A DNA stretch of 15,455 bases from DASPFV01 sp035620975. Lineage in GTDB: Bacteria; Acidobacteriota; Vicinamibacteria; Vicinamibacterales; 2-12-FULL-66-21. The stretch spans positions 1-15,455 of the forward strand of contig DASPFV010000111.1 in NCBI GenBank assembly GCA_035620975.1. The letters are read 5' to 3'. Numbering within the stretch: the stretch's first letter is position 1; the number at the start of each line of letters is the position of its first letter. Shown piece after piece: positions 1 to 7,033 of the stretch. The notes under the pieces are model-generated. The model was not told the DNA's origin. It did not search any database and worked only from the letters and a program-made list of their open reading frames with translations. Position numbers and translations under genes: made by a program.

Positions 1-185
1 GCTCACGGCTCATGGCTTCCGCTCATGGCTCACGGCTCATGGCTTCCGGCTCACGGCTTCCGCTCACGGCTCACGGCTCATGGCTTCCGCTCACGGCTTC
101 CGGCTCACGGCTTCCGCTCATGGCTTCCGGCTCACGGCTCATGGCTCATGGCTTCCGCTCACGGCTTCCGGCTCACGGGCTTCCG
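1..185. repeat. Heptanucleotide tandem array (GCTCACG / GCTCATG / GCTTCCG)
   Basis: The first 185 bases resolve almost entirely into about 27 consecutive units. The units are GCTCACG, GCTCATG and GCTTCCG, with several 6-nt variants (GCTTCC) and one 8-nt variant near the end. The order of unit types is irregular, so this is a degenerate microsatellite and not a perfect array. It begins at base 1 and probably continues outside the window. Frames across it stay open and encode repetitive Ala-His-Gly-Ser/Phe-Arg-Leu peptides, which I treat as artefacts. It lies downstream of the cytidine deaminase gene, in a region without other genes. Confidence 0.9.
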
Positions 186-306
186 GCTGTTCGGTTCGAC
201 ACTTCCATGCACCGGCCCGGACGCTGGCAGCCGGAGCTGGAGGCTGGAACAGGATGCTGAAGGGAGGCTCCTGCATGGGAAGTGGGAAGGGAAGAGGAAA
301 GCCGCC
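186..306. other. Spacer between the two heptamer arrays
   Basis: These 121 bases separate the large array (1-185) from the small inverted array (307-348). I see no convincing gene, start signal or RNA. The right half is purine-rich (repeated GGGAAG-like words around 275-300) and may be further degenerate simple-sequence DNA. With the arrays, it makes the first 346 bases effectively non-coding. Confidence 0.5.
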
Positions 307-348
307 AGAGCCGAGAGCCCAGAGCCGAGAGCCCAGAGCCCAGAGCCT
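307..348. repeat. Small heptanucleotide array (AGAGCCG / AGAGCCC), opposite orientation
   Basis: Six head-to-tail heptamers run from 307 to 348: AGAGCCG, AGAGCCC, AGAGCCG, AGAGCCC, AGAGCCC, AGAGCCT. On the minus strand they read GGCTCTG/GGCTCTC, the same GGCTC-core heptamer family as the array at 1-185 but inverted. The last unit runs into the stop codon of the cytidine deaminase gene (TAG, 349-347), so the repeat begins exactly where the coding region ends. Confidence 0.85.
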
Positions 349-775
349 AACCCTTCAACAGCTTGCGCTCGAAGGGCAGCGGCAGCAGCACGGACAGGCG
401 ATGACGCCCGGTCACCTCCGTGAGGTTTGCGAGCACCACGTCGATGTCGCCGCAGTATTCCCAGAGCAGCTGCCGGCAGGGGCCGCAGGGCGGCGTGGGC
501 TCATGCGTATCGGCCACGACGACGATCCCGGTGAAGGCCTCATGGCCGTCCGAGAGGGCTTTCAGGAGCGCAACGCGCTCGGCACAGACCGTCAGGCCGT
601 AGCTGGCGTTCTCGATGTTGCAGCCGGTCACCACCTGCCCTTCGACCGTGGCGAGGGCGGCACCCACGCGGAATCCGGAGAAATGCGCGTGGGCCCGCAG
701 CCGCGCGTCGCGGGCCGCGGTAATCAGGGCATGCTCCAGCGCAGCGGCTTCCTCGTCCCCGTTCTCGAGCGGCAC
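347..775 (-). CDS. cdd: Cytidine deaminase, homotetrameric zinc type
   Basis: This enzyme hydrolyses cytidine and deoxycytidine to uridine and deoxyuridine in the cytoplasm, feeding the phosphorylase encoded upstream in the same operon. From the chosen GTG start it has 142 residues, typical for the small tetrameric Cdd family. The zinc site is complete: C64-A-E66 (Cys ligand and the proton-shuttling Glu) and the PCGPC motif with C97 and C100. The family segment NIENASYG precedes C64. The start is uncertain. The frame stays open to a TTG at 973 that overlaps the end of the purine nucleoside phosphorylase gene, but the extra N-terminus would be low-complexity Arg/Pro-rich sequence unlike the family. 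GTG at 775 is the best in-frame start; a GGGAGG lies only about 2 nt upstream of it, which is unusually close. The gene is the last of the operon, after a 160-nt GC-rich gap (776-935). Confidence 0.93.
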   Translation of the reverse strand: MPLENGDEEAAALEHALITAARDARLRAHAHFSGFRVGAALATVEGQVVTGCNIENASYGLTVCAERVALLKALSDGHEAFTGIVVVADTHEPTPPCGPCRQLLWEYCGDIDVVLANLTEVTGRHRLSVLLPLPFERKLLKG

Positions 776-935
776 CGCCTCCCACGAGGCGTCGTCCCGG
801 CGGTCGAGCCCTGATCGCCGATCCCTGGGAGGGGGCCGGGAGGGCTCGGCCGGCTCGGGCGCGGGTGCGCGGTCGTCGAGCCGGCGCGCGCGCTCGCGGC
901 GCTCGCCCTGGGGCCAGCGCGGGGATTCGGGCGGA

Positions 936-1775
936 TCAGAGACGCTCAAGGATGCCCTCCAGGAGCCCGGCAAAGCTCGCGCGCACGCGCCGCGCGACCT
1001 CCATGACCTCGTCGTGCACGAGCGGCTGCGGGAGCACGCCGGCGGCGGCGTTGGTGATGCACGAGATGCCCAGCACTTCGACGCCCATGTGGCGCGCGAC
1101 GATTGCCTCGGGCACGGTGGACATGCCGACGGCGTCGGCCCCGATCGTCCGCAGGAACCGTATCTCGGCCGGCGTCTCGTAGCTCGGTCCGTGGAGCGCG
1201 ACGTAGACGCCGCTGGCGAGCGGCACGCCCGCCGCCCGCCCGGCCTCGCGCGCGATCCCGCGCAGGCGCTTCGAGTAGACCTCGGTCATGTCGGGGAACC
1301 GTGGACCGAAGCGCTCCTCGTTGGCGCCCACCAGCGGGTTGCTGCCCATCAGGTTGATGTGATCGTCGATCAGCATCAGGGTGCCGGGCGTGAAATCGAG
1401 GTTGATCCCCCCTGCGGCGTTCGTGACGATGAGGGTCCTGACCCCGAGCACGCCCAGCACGCGCGTCGCGAAGGTCACCGTGCGGAGCGGGTGGCCCTCG
1501 TAGAAATGCGCCCGTCCCGAGAGCGCCGCGACGGGACGGCCGTGGTGCGTGCCGACCACGAGGGCGCCGGCGTGCCCGACGACCGCCGAGGCCGGCCAGT
1601 GCGGGATCTCGGCATACGGGAAGGTCGCCGAGTCGCGCAGCACGGTGGTGAAGTCGCCCAGCCCCGAGCCCAGGACGATCCCGACCTCGGGAACGGAGGG
1701 GACCCGCTCGCGGATCCAGCGCGCCGCCTCCTGGACGGCGTCGAAGTAGTCCACGTTGCCCGACCCGGCGCTCAC
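936..1775 (-). CDS. punA: Purine nucleoside phosphorylase, trimeric (inosine/guanosine type)
   Basis: It catalyses phosphorolysis of purine (deoxy)nucleosides to the free base and (deoxy)ribose-1-phosphate. The 279 residues match the usual length of trimeric PNPs. Family landmarks in order are GSGLGDF (36-42, phosphate loop), HFYEGH, TNAAGG, the HGPSYETPAEIR segment, GADAVGMSTVPE, and SCITNAAAG near the C-terminus. The Asn in this last motif corresponds to the residue that selects 6-oxopurines (inosine, guanosine) in the trimeric class. The start is a GTG (1775-1773) that overlaps the stop codon of the transporter gene as GTGA, implying translational coupling. Starting upstream would read into the transporter in another frame, so this start is well constrained. 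Other names in use are deoD-like and pnp; I use punA for the trimeric class. Confidence 0.95.
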   Translation of the reverse strand: MSAGSGNVDYFDAVQEAARWIRERVPSVPEVGIVLGSGLGDFTTVLRDSATFPYAEIPHWPASAVVGHAGALVVGTHHGRPVAALSGRAHFYEGHPLRTVTFATRVLGVLGVRTLIVTNAAGGINLDFTPGTLMLIDDHINLMGSNPLVGANEERFGPRFPDMTEVYSKRLRGIAREAGRAAGVPLASGVYVALHGPSYETPAEIRFLRTIGADAVGMSTVPEAIVARHMGVEVLGISCITNAAAGVLPQPLVHDEVMEVARRVRASFAGLLEGILERL

Positions 1776-3169
1776 AGCAGGAACCCCGCGATGGTCGCCG
1801 TCACGAAGTTGGCCAGTGTGCCCGCGAGCATCGCGCGGAGCCCGAGGCGTGCGAGATCGTGGCGCCGCGACGGGGCGAGCGCGCCGATGCCGCCGATCTG
1901 GATGCCAATCGAGCTGAAGTTCGCGAAGCCGCACAGCGCGAACGTGGCGATCGTGAAGGACCTCGGGTCCAGCTCGGGCTTGAGCGTGCCGAGCTGGGAA
2001 TAGGCGATGAACTCGTTCAGCGCCATCCGCGTGCCGAGCAGATTGCCGATGGTGGGCGCATCGCGCCAGGGCACCCCCATGCTCCACGCCACGGGCGCGA
2101 AAACCCATCCGAAGATCTCCTGGAGGCTCAGCCCCACGAGCCCGAGCAGCGCATTCACGAGCGCCACCAGCGCCATGAACGAAATGAGCATCGCGCCGAC
2201 GTTCAGCGCGAGCGCCAGGCCTTCGGTGGTCCCCCGCCCGGCCGCATCGATCACGTTCACATCGGTGCGCTCGATCGTCAGCCGCACGGTCCCCATCGTC
2301 TCGGGCGTCTGGGTCTCCGGCACGAAGATCTTGGCCATCATCAGCGTGCCGGGCGCCGTCATGATGACCGCCGTCAGCAGATGATGCGCCTCGATGCCGA
2401 AGAGAATGTAGGCGGCCATGATACCGCCCGAGATGTGCGCCATCCCGGCGGTCATCACGGTCATGATCTCGGATTCCGTCATCCTGGGCAGGTAGGGGCG
2501 AATCGTCAGGGGCGCTTCGGTCTGCCCCATGAAGATGCTCGCGGCGACGTTGAGCGACTCGGCCCCGGACGCCCGCATCACGCGCCGCATCATGATCGCG
2601 AACAGCCGGACGACCACCTGCATCACGCCGAAGTAGTAGAGCACGGCGAACAGCGCGGCGATGAAGATGATCGTCGGCAGCACATGGAACGCGAAGATCA
2701 CGCTGTAGCGGGCGCCTTCGGGCCCGAGTACCCGGTTCATGATTTCGGGCCACACCTCCTTGTCGCCGAGCGGACCGAAGACCATGCTGGATCCGACGAA
2801 CGCGAAGTCGAGCAGCCGGTTGATGGCGGCGCCGAGGCTCAGGAACACTCGCTGGCCGGCCGTGGTCTTCAGCACCAGCAGCGCGAAGAGGACCTGCAGC
2901 ACCAGGCCCCAGCCCACGGTGCGCAGATCGATGGCCCGCCGGTTGATCGAGAGGGCGTAGGCGATGGTGAGGATGACGATCAGGCCCACGAGGGGCTGCA
3001 GCCGGGGGATCCCGCCGAACTGCGCCAGCGCGGCGCACACCGCCGCCGCCGCGGCGGCGATGCCCAGCACCAGCAGGTCGCGCGCCTCGTAGGCCACGCG
3101 GACCGGCGGCCCCGCCGGCACCCCGGCTTCCGTCTCGACACCCGTCATCCCCCGGATCTCCTCGGTCAT
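1772..3169 (-). CDS. nupC: Concentrative nucleoside transporter (CNT/NupC family)
   Basis: This inner-membrane symporter brings nucleosides into the cell with Na+ or H+. It has 465 residues, rich in hydrophobic segments. The substrate-site motifs known from the Vibrio CNT structure are all present: GQTE at 215-218, NEF at 385-387 (Glu386), and FANFSS at 415-420. The middle holds the typical N-terminal gate and core helices, for example VLPTIIFIAALF and ISGGIMAAYILFGIE. The ATG at 3169 overlaps the stop of the phosphorylase gene as ATGA. A second in-frame ATG at 3148, seven codons later, has a better-placed GAGGAG about 9 nt upstream and could be the real start. The transporter sits between two phosphorylases whose substrates it would supply. 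Substrate range (pyrimidine only or broad) cannot be read from the sequence. Confidence 0.95.
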   Translation of the reverse strand: MTEEIRGMTGVETEAGVPAGPPVRVAYEARDLLVLGIAAAAAAVCAALAQFGGIPRLQPLVGLIVILTIAYALSINRRAIDLRTVGWGLVLQVLFALLVLKTTAGQRVFLSLGAAINRLLDFAFVGSSMVFGPLGDKEVWPEIMNRVLGPEGARYSVIFAFHVLPTIIFIAALFAVLYYFGVMQVVVRLFAIMMRRVMRASGAESLNVAASIFMGQTEAPLTIRPYLPRMTESEIMTVMTAGMAHISGGIMAAYILFGIEAHHLLTAVIMTAPGTLMMAKIFVPETQTPETMGTVRLTIERTDVNVIDAAGRGTTEGLALALNVGAMLISFMALVALVNALLGLVGLSLQEIFGWVFAPVAWSMGVPWRDAPTIGNLLGTRMALNEFIAYSQLGTLKPELDPRSFTIATFALCGFANFSSIGIQIGGIGALAPSRRHDLARLGLRAMLAGTLANFVTATIAGFLL

Positions 3170-4479
3170 CCTGCGCGCCGAATCTCGTCGACGATGACGG
3201 GCGCGGCGGCGGGCGGGGCATCGGTCACACGCATCGCGTCGCGGATGAGCGGGAGGGCCTCGGCCAGCCCGCGCCCCCCGCGATGGTGAACCTGGAGGAC
3301 GGCCTCTCCCTCCTGCACCTCTTCCCCCGGTTCGACCAGGATCTCGATCCCCACTGCCGGATCGATGCGATCGGTCAGCGTGGCCCGGCCGGCGCCGAGC
3401 GCGACGGCGGCGCGCCCGAGCCGTTCTGCCTCGAGCGCCGCGAGGTAGCCCGGACGCGGCGAGAGCACGCGCTCCCGGTCCGGGGTGGACGGCAGCCGGG
3501 CGTAGTCGTCGATCACCCGCGGATCGCCTCCCTGGTTCTCGATGATGGCCCTGAGCTTCTCCACTCCGGCGCCCGAGGCGATGGCATCCCGGATCCGGGC
3601 TTCGGCGGCGGCCGTGTCGGCCGCGACGCCCGACAGCACGAGCATCCGCGCGGCGAGCCGGATCGACAGCGCCTCGAGTGCGGGGGGGCCGTGTCCTTTC
3701 AGCGTGTCGATGGACTCGATGATCTCGCTGGCGTTCCCGATGGCCCGGCCGAGCGGCGCGTCCATCGCGGTGATGAGCGCCTCCGTTCGGACGCCGTTGG
3801 CTTCGCCGATCGCCACCAGCGAGCGCGCCAGCTGTCGCGACGTCTCGAGCGTCTTCATGAACGCGCCCGATCCGGTCTTGACGTCGAGCACGAGCCCGCC
3901 GATCCCTTCGGCGATCTTCTTGCTCATGATGGAGGCGGAGATGAGCGGGATGCTCTCGACCGTGCCCGTCACGTCCCGCAGCGCGTACAGGCGGCGATCG
4001 GCCGGCGCGATGTCGTCGGTCTGGCCGATGAGCGCACAGCCGATCCGGGTCACGGACGCCCGCAGCTCGTCGAGCGACAGCGCCGTGCGGAACCCGGGAA
4101 TCGACTCGAGCTTGTCGAGCGTGCCGCCGGTGTGCCCGAGCCCCCGCCCGGACATCATGGGGACGTACGCGCCGCAGGCCGCGGCCAGCGGGGCCAGGAC
4201 GATCGACGTCTTGTCTCCGACGCCGCCGGTGCTGTGCTTGTCGACAGCAGGAGCCGGCAGCCCGGGGTACGTCATCCGCACGCCGGATCGGACCATCGCG
4301 TCGGTGAGACCGGCCGTCTCCTCCGGGGACATCCCGCGGAGACAGATCGCCATGAGGAGCGCCGAGGCCTGATAGTCGGGCCAGGTGCCGTCGGTCACGC
4401 CCGACACGAAGGCGTCGATCGCCGCACGGTCCAGCGATCCGCCGTCGCGCTTGAGGCGTATCAAATCGACCGCGCGCAT
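3166..4479 (-). CDS. deoA: Thymidine / pyrimidine-nucleoside phosphorylase
   Basis: It cleaves thymidine, deoxyuridine and probably uridine with phosphate to give the base and (deoxy)ribose-1-phosphate. It has 437 residues; DeoA and Pdp are usually about 430-440. The phosphate-binding KHSTGGVGDK lies at 81-90 and the family signature SGRGLGHTGGTLDKLE at 110-125. The substrate-binding YALRDVTGTVESIPLI and IMSKKIAEG follow, containing the Arg, Ser and Lys that contact the pyrimidine. The SIMSKKIA wording and the LDVKTGSGAFMK segment resemble bacterial pyrimidine-nucleoside phosphorylases (Pdp) more than strict thymidine phosphorylases, so the substrate may include uridine. The C-terminal part holds the PYNP_C-like segment with EPGEEVQEGEAVLQVHH. 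The ATG at 4479 begins just at the conserved N-terminus (MRAVDLIRLKRDG); no clear ribosome site precedes it. It is the first gene of the nucleoside operon. Confidence 0.95.
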   Translation of the reverse strand: MRAVDLIRLKRDGGSLDRAAIDAFVSGVTDGTWPDYQASALLMAICLRGMSPEETAGLTDAMVRSGVRMTYPGLPAPAVDKHSTGGVGDKTSIVLAPLAAACGAYVPMMSGRGLGHTGGTLDKLESIPGFRTALSLDELRASVTRIGCALIGQTDDIAPADRRLYALRDVTGTVESIPLISASIMSKKIAEGIGGLVLDVKTGSGAFMKTLETSRQLARSLVAIGEANGVRTEALITAMDAPLGRAIGNASEIIESIDTLKGHGPPALEALSIRLAARMLVLSGVAADTAAAEARIRDAIASGAGVEKLRAIIENQGGDPRVIDDYARLPSTPDRERVLSPRPGYLAALEAERLGRAAVALGAGRATLTDRIDPAVGIEILVEPGEEVQEGEAVLQVHHRGGRGLAEALPLIRDAMRVTDAPPAAAPVIVDEIRRAG

Positions 4480-4527
4480 GAGTGAGTCGGGAAGAGGGTG
4501 CGGTGCAGTCCGGACGTGCGGCCGGCT

Positions 4528-4543
4528 CGCCGGGCCCCCGGCG
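4528..4543. other. GC-rich perfect inverted repeat
   Basis: CGCCGGG, a 2-nt CC loop, then CCCGGCG: seven paired bases on each side. It lies about 50 nt upstream of the phosphorylase start codon and immediately downstream of the candidate minus-strand -10 box. It could be a leader hairpin or an operator. No T-run follows on either strand, so a Rho-independent terminator is unlikely. Confidence 0.4.
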
Positions 4544-4549
4544 CCAGAG

Positions 4550-4575
4550 AGTATACTGGAACGGCTTCCTTTCAA
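4550..4575 (-). promoter_or_regulatory. Candidate promoter for the nucleoside salvage operon
   Basis: On the minus strand TTGAAA (4575-4570) is followed by TATACT (4555-4550), good matches to sigma-70 -35 and -10 boxes, about 70 nt upstream of the first gene. The spacer is only 14 nt, shorter than the usual 16-18, so the -35 may be fortuitous. AGTATACT is its own reverse complement, so a -10-like TATACT is also present on the plus strand, where I find no -35 box. Confidence 0.3.
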
Positions 4576-4813
4576 TCGCTCGCGTCGGGCACGTGGGCGC
4601 GTGGCGCCCGCGACGGCGGCGAGCGCAGGATCCGGCGAGGCTGCGCCCGAGACCCAGGAGGCTCCGCGCCGCTGGTCGCGTTGGTTGATAATGCCGCGCT
4701 GACGCGCGGTCGGCCTTGCCCCCGGAGAGACTTGACTCATTTGTACAAGTTCTGAGGGGTGGAGGCCTCCAGCGCCCCGCGCCAGCATGCCCGACGTGAT
4801 ACCGACATGACCG

Positions 4814-7033
4814 ATGGCTGAGCCCGCCGCTCCGGCCGTCCTGCCGCCCGAGGCTGCCGCGCGCCTCGCCGAGTTCGCGCGCACGTGCAAGGCTGCCGCA
4901 CGCGCCGTGTCGCTCTATCCGGGCGGGCATCCCGCGATTACCCTCTCGCTCTCGCGCCTCGCCGAGGCTGGCGGACGGCTCACCGAGAGTGGACCCGTCC
5001 GGCTGCAGGTGCATCCAGACGGCCTCGCCATCGACGGCGCCCGACCGCCGCGGCCCGATCCGGCGCTGCCGGAGCTCGCCGGTCTGCTGCACCGTCACCT
5101 GGTCGGCGCGCTCGCCATCAACCCCGGCGTGCCAGCCGAGTCGTGGCGCACGCTCCTGCTGCTCCTCGCGCGGCCTCCCGAGGACGTGCGGGCCGACGGG
5201 GGGATTGCCCGCCTGTGGGAAACGGCCGGCGGTCCGAGCCTGGAAGTCCGGGAGATCGACTACACCGAAGTCCTGCGGGAGAAGCAGGGTCTCGCCGGAA
5301 CGATCGACGACATCCTCCAGGCCGCCGTCAGCGGTGCGCCGGGCGCGCTCCACGACGGCCGGCTGCAGGCCCTTCTCGACATCGTGCGGGATCCCTTCCG
5401 CCTCGACGAGCTGATGAAACAGCTGGAATCGCGCGCGGCCGACGTCCCGCAGGGGGTAGAGCTCCAGACCCGCACGTTCCTCGCGCTCGTCCGCGGGCTG
5501 GTCGACTACGTCTCGCGGACGGCGCCCGGGGATCTGAACGCGCTGTTCGAACGCCTGGGGCAGGGAGCCCGCCGCCTCTCGGTGGAAGCCATGATCGCGC
5601 TCCTCTCGGAACGGTCCCGGCCTGAGGCGCTGCAGGGCAGCGTCAACGTCGTCAGCGCGCTCATCGAGAGCATGAGCGACACGTCGGTGGCGGGCTTCGT
5701 AGCCGACGCGGTCGTGGCCGAACGGGGTGCGTCGGAACGGCTGGCCCACGCCTTCCGCTCGCTCGTCCCGGAACTCGATCGCCAGCGTCAGCTGCTCGGG
5801 TTGGCGCGCGCCGAGGTCGCCGCGTCGGATCTGGGCCGGGAATCGAACGACTTTCCCCAGCTGTGGCAGGGAGTCGAGCGTATGCTCACGTCGTACACCG
5901 ACGCCCGATACGTCTCGGAGGACTACGCGCGCGAGCTGTCGCACGCGCGCACCCAGCCCGTCGACGTCGAGAAGACCGGCGACGATCCGCCCGAGCGCGT
6001 GGCCGGCTGGCTCGCCACGGTGAGCGATGCGGCCCTGCGGAACCTCGATCGGGACCTGCTCACGGACCTGCTCGCGATCGAGAGCGATCCGTCCCGGTGG
6101 CGCGACATCGCGGAGACCGTCGTGGGCCATGCGGATGATCTCGTCCGGGTGGGATACTTCGATCAGGCCTGGCACCTGATCGACGCGATGATCGCGCAGG
6201 CCGACCGCAGCCCGCTTCGCAAGCCGCACGGCCTCGAGGCGCTCGAGCGCTTCGCCCGCGGCTCCCTGATGAAGCACGTCGCCGGGCACCTGCGGGTGGC
6301 GGAGGACGACTCGTACGAGCGGTTCAAGCGCATCTGCCACGTCATCGGATCCGCGGTGATCGTGCCGCTGGCGGAGGTCCTCGCCGCCGAGCAGGACGCG
6401 CGGTCCCGCCGCCGGCTGCGCGACATCCTCGTGGGGTTCGGGGCCGCCGGCGCCGAATCGGTGCGGCCGCTGATGCATGCGCCGAACTGGGAGGTCCGGC
6501 GCACCGCCGCCTTCCTCCTGCGCGAGTTCGGCGGCGCGGAAGGTCTCAAGACCATCGTGCCCCTGCTGACCGACCGCGAGCCCCTCGTCCGGCAGGAGGC
6601 CGTGCAGGCGCTCCTTTCGAGCGGAAGCGCCGAAGCGTCCGGCCTCCTGCTCGAGGCCGTCGCGCTCGACCGCACCGGGCAGCTGGCGGCCGAGATCCTG
6701 CGCGTCCGGGAGGATCGGGCGGCACCGTTCTTCGCGCACGTGATTCGCCGCGCGGACCGCCGGAAGCTGCCGCGTCTGTATCTCGCGGCGATCGAAGCCC
6801 TCGGTTCTGCGGGCGGCGAGGAGGCGGTCGAGCCGCTCAAACTGGCCCTGCACCGCGGGAGCTGGCGCAACATGCTGGCCGATCGCCGCTTCCGTGCCGC
6901 CGCCGCCCGCTCCCTGCGGCGCGTCGGCACGCCCGCCACGCTCGACGTGCTGCGGGAGGCCGTCTCACGCGGCAGCCGGGGCGTGCGGGCCGCCGCACGC
7001 GCGGAGCTGACCCGCGTCGAGTCGAGTTCATGA
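4814..7033 (+). CDS. HEAT-repeat protein with an N-terminal domain shared with the adjacent HD-GYP protein
   Basis: A 739-residue protein, predicted soluble and almost wholly alpha-helical, with no signal peptide or membrane segment. The C-terminal third (about 520-735) consists of HEAT/PBS-lyase-like helical repeats, with recurring patterns such as VRRTAAFLLREFGG and VRQEAVQALLSSG; these usually act as protein-binding scaffolds. The first 120-150 residues contain a SLYPGGHP motif (33-40) and a layout resembling the start of the next gene's product. The middle (about 160-510) is helical and unassigned. The gene ends in an ATGA overlap with the HD-GYP gene, so the two products are probably made together and may interact. 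The ATG at 4814 has no strong ribosome site; an alternative could lie a few codons either way. I do not recognise a named family and the biochemical role is unknown. Confidence 0.85.
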   Translation: MAEPAAPAVLPPEAAARLAEFARTCKAAARAVSLYPGGHPAITLSLSRLAEAGGRLTESGPVRLQVHPDGLAIDGARPPRPDPALPELAGLLHRHLVGALAINPGVPAESWRTLLLLLARPPEDVRADGGIARLWETAGGPSLEVREIDYTEVLREKQGLAGTIDDILQAAVSGAPGALHDGRLQALLDIVRDPFRLDELMKQLESRAADVPQGVELQTRTFLALVRGLVDYVSRTAPGDLNALFERLGQGARRLSVEAMIALLSERSRPEALQGSVNVVSALIESMSDTSVAGFVADAVVAERGASERLAHAFRSLVPELDRQRQLLGLARAEVAASDLGRESNDFPQLWQGVERMLTSYTDARYVSEDYARELSHARTQPVDVEKTGDDPPERVAGWLATVSDAALRNLDRDLLTDLLAIESDPSRWRDIAETVVGHADDLVRVGYFDQAWHLIDAMIAQADRSPLRKPHGLEALERFARGSLMKHVAGHLRVAEDDSYERFKRICHVIGSAVIVPLAEVLAAEQDARSRRRLRDILVGFGAAGAESVRPLMHAPNWEVRRTAAFLLREFGGAEGLKTIVPLLTDREPLVRQEAVQALLSSGSAEASGLLLEAVALDRTGQLAAEILRVREDRAAPFFAHVIRRADRRKLPRLYLAAIEALGSAGGEEAVEPLKLALHRGSWRNMLADRRFRAAAARSLRRVGTPATLDVLREAVSRGSRGVRAAARAELTRVESSS

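Larger units (their letters stand above)
4480..4813. other. Divergent intergenic region between the salvage operon and the HEAT/HD-GYP cluster
   Basis: These 334 bases separate two divergently read operons and should hold the promoters of both. I see a GC-rich perfect inverted repeat (4528-4543), a palindromic AGTATACT with a possible minus-strand -35 box (4550-4575), and an 8-bp palindrome TTGTACAA at 4741-4748, which could be a regulator site. Small open frames here look like GC-rich shadows without family similarity that I can recognise. Confidence 0.5.

Noticed and set aside
1..348. CRISPR array at the window start
   Set aside because: The repeats are contiguous 6-8-nt units without unique spacers, and no cas gene is present.
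12..423. Small plus-strand frames across the first heptamer array
   Set aside because: They encode only the translated heptamer repeat, with no start signal; the repeat keeps all frames open.
4528..4543. Rho-independent terminator
   Set aside because: The stem is GC-rich, but no T-run follows on either strand, and it lies upstream of both divergent operons.
4681..4760. Plus-strand promoter for the HEAT gene (GATAAT near 4687 or TTGACT near 4732)
   Set aside because: Neither box has a partner at acceptable spacing; GATAAT lacks a -35 and TTGACT lacks a -10 at 16-18 nt.
1772..6853. Very long minus-strand frame (1693 codons) running from the transporter through the HEAT gene
   Set aside because: Only its last part is the real transporter. 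The rest is antisense to the phosphorylase frame or the HEAT gene and reads as Arg/Asp/His-rich sequence typical of high-GC shadow frames.
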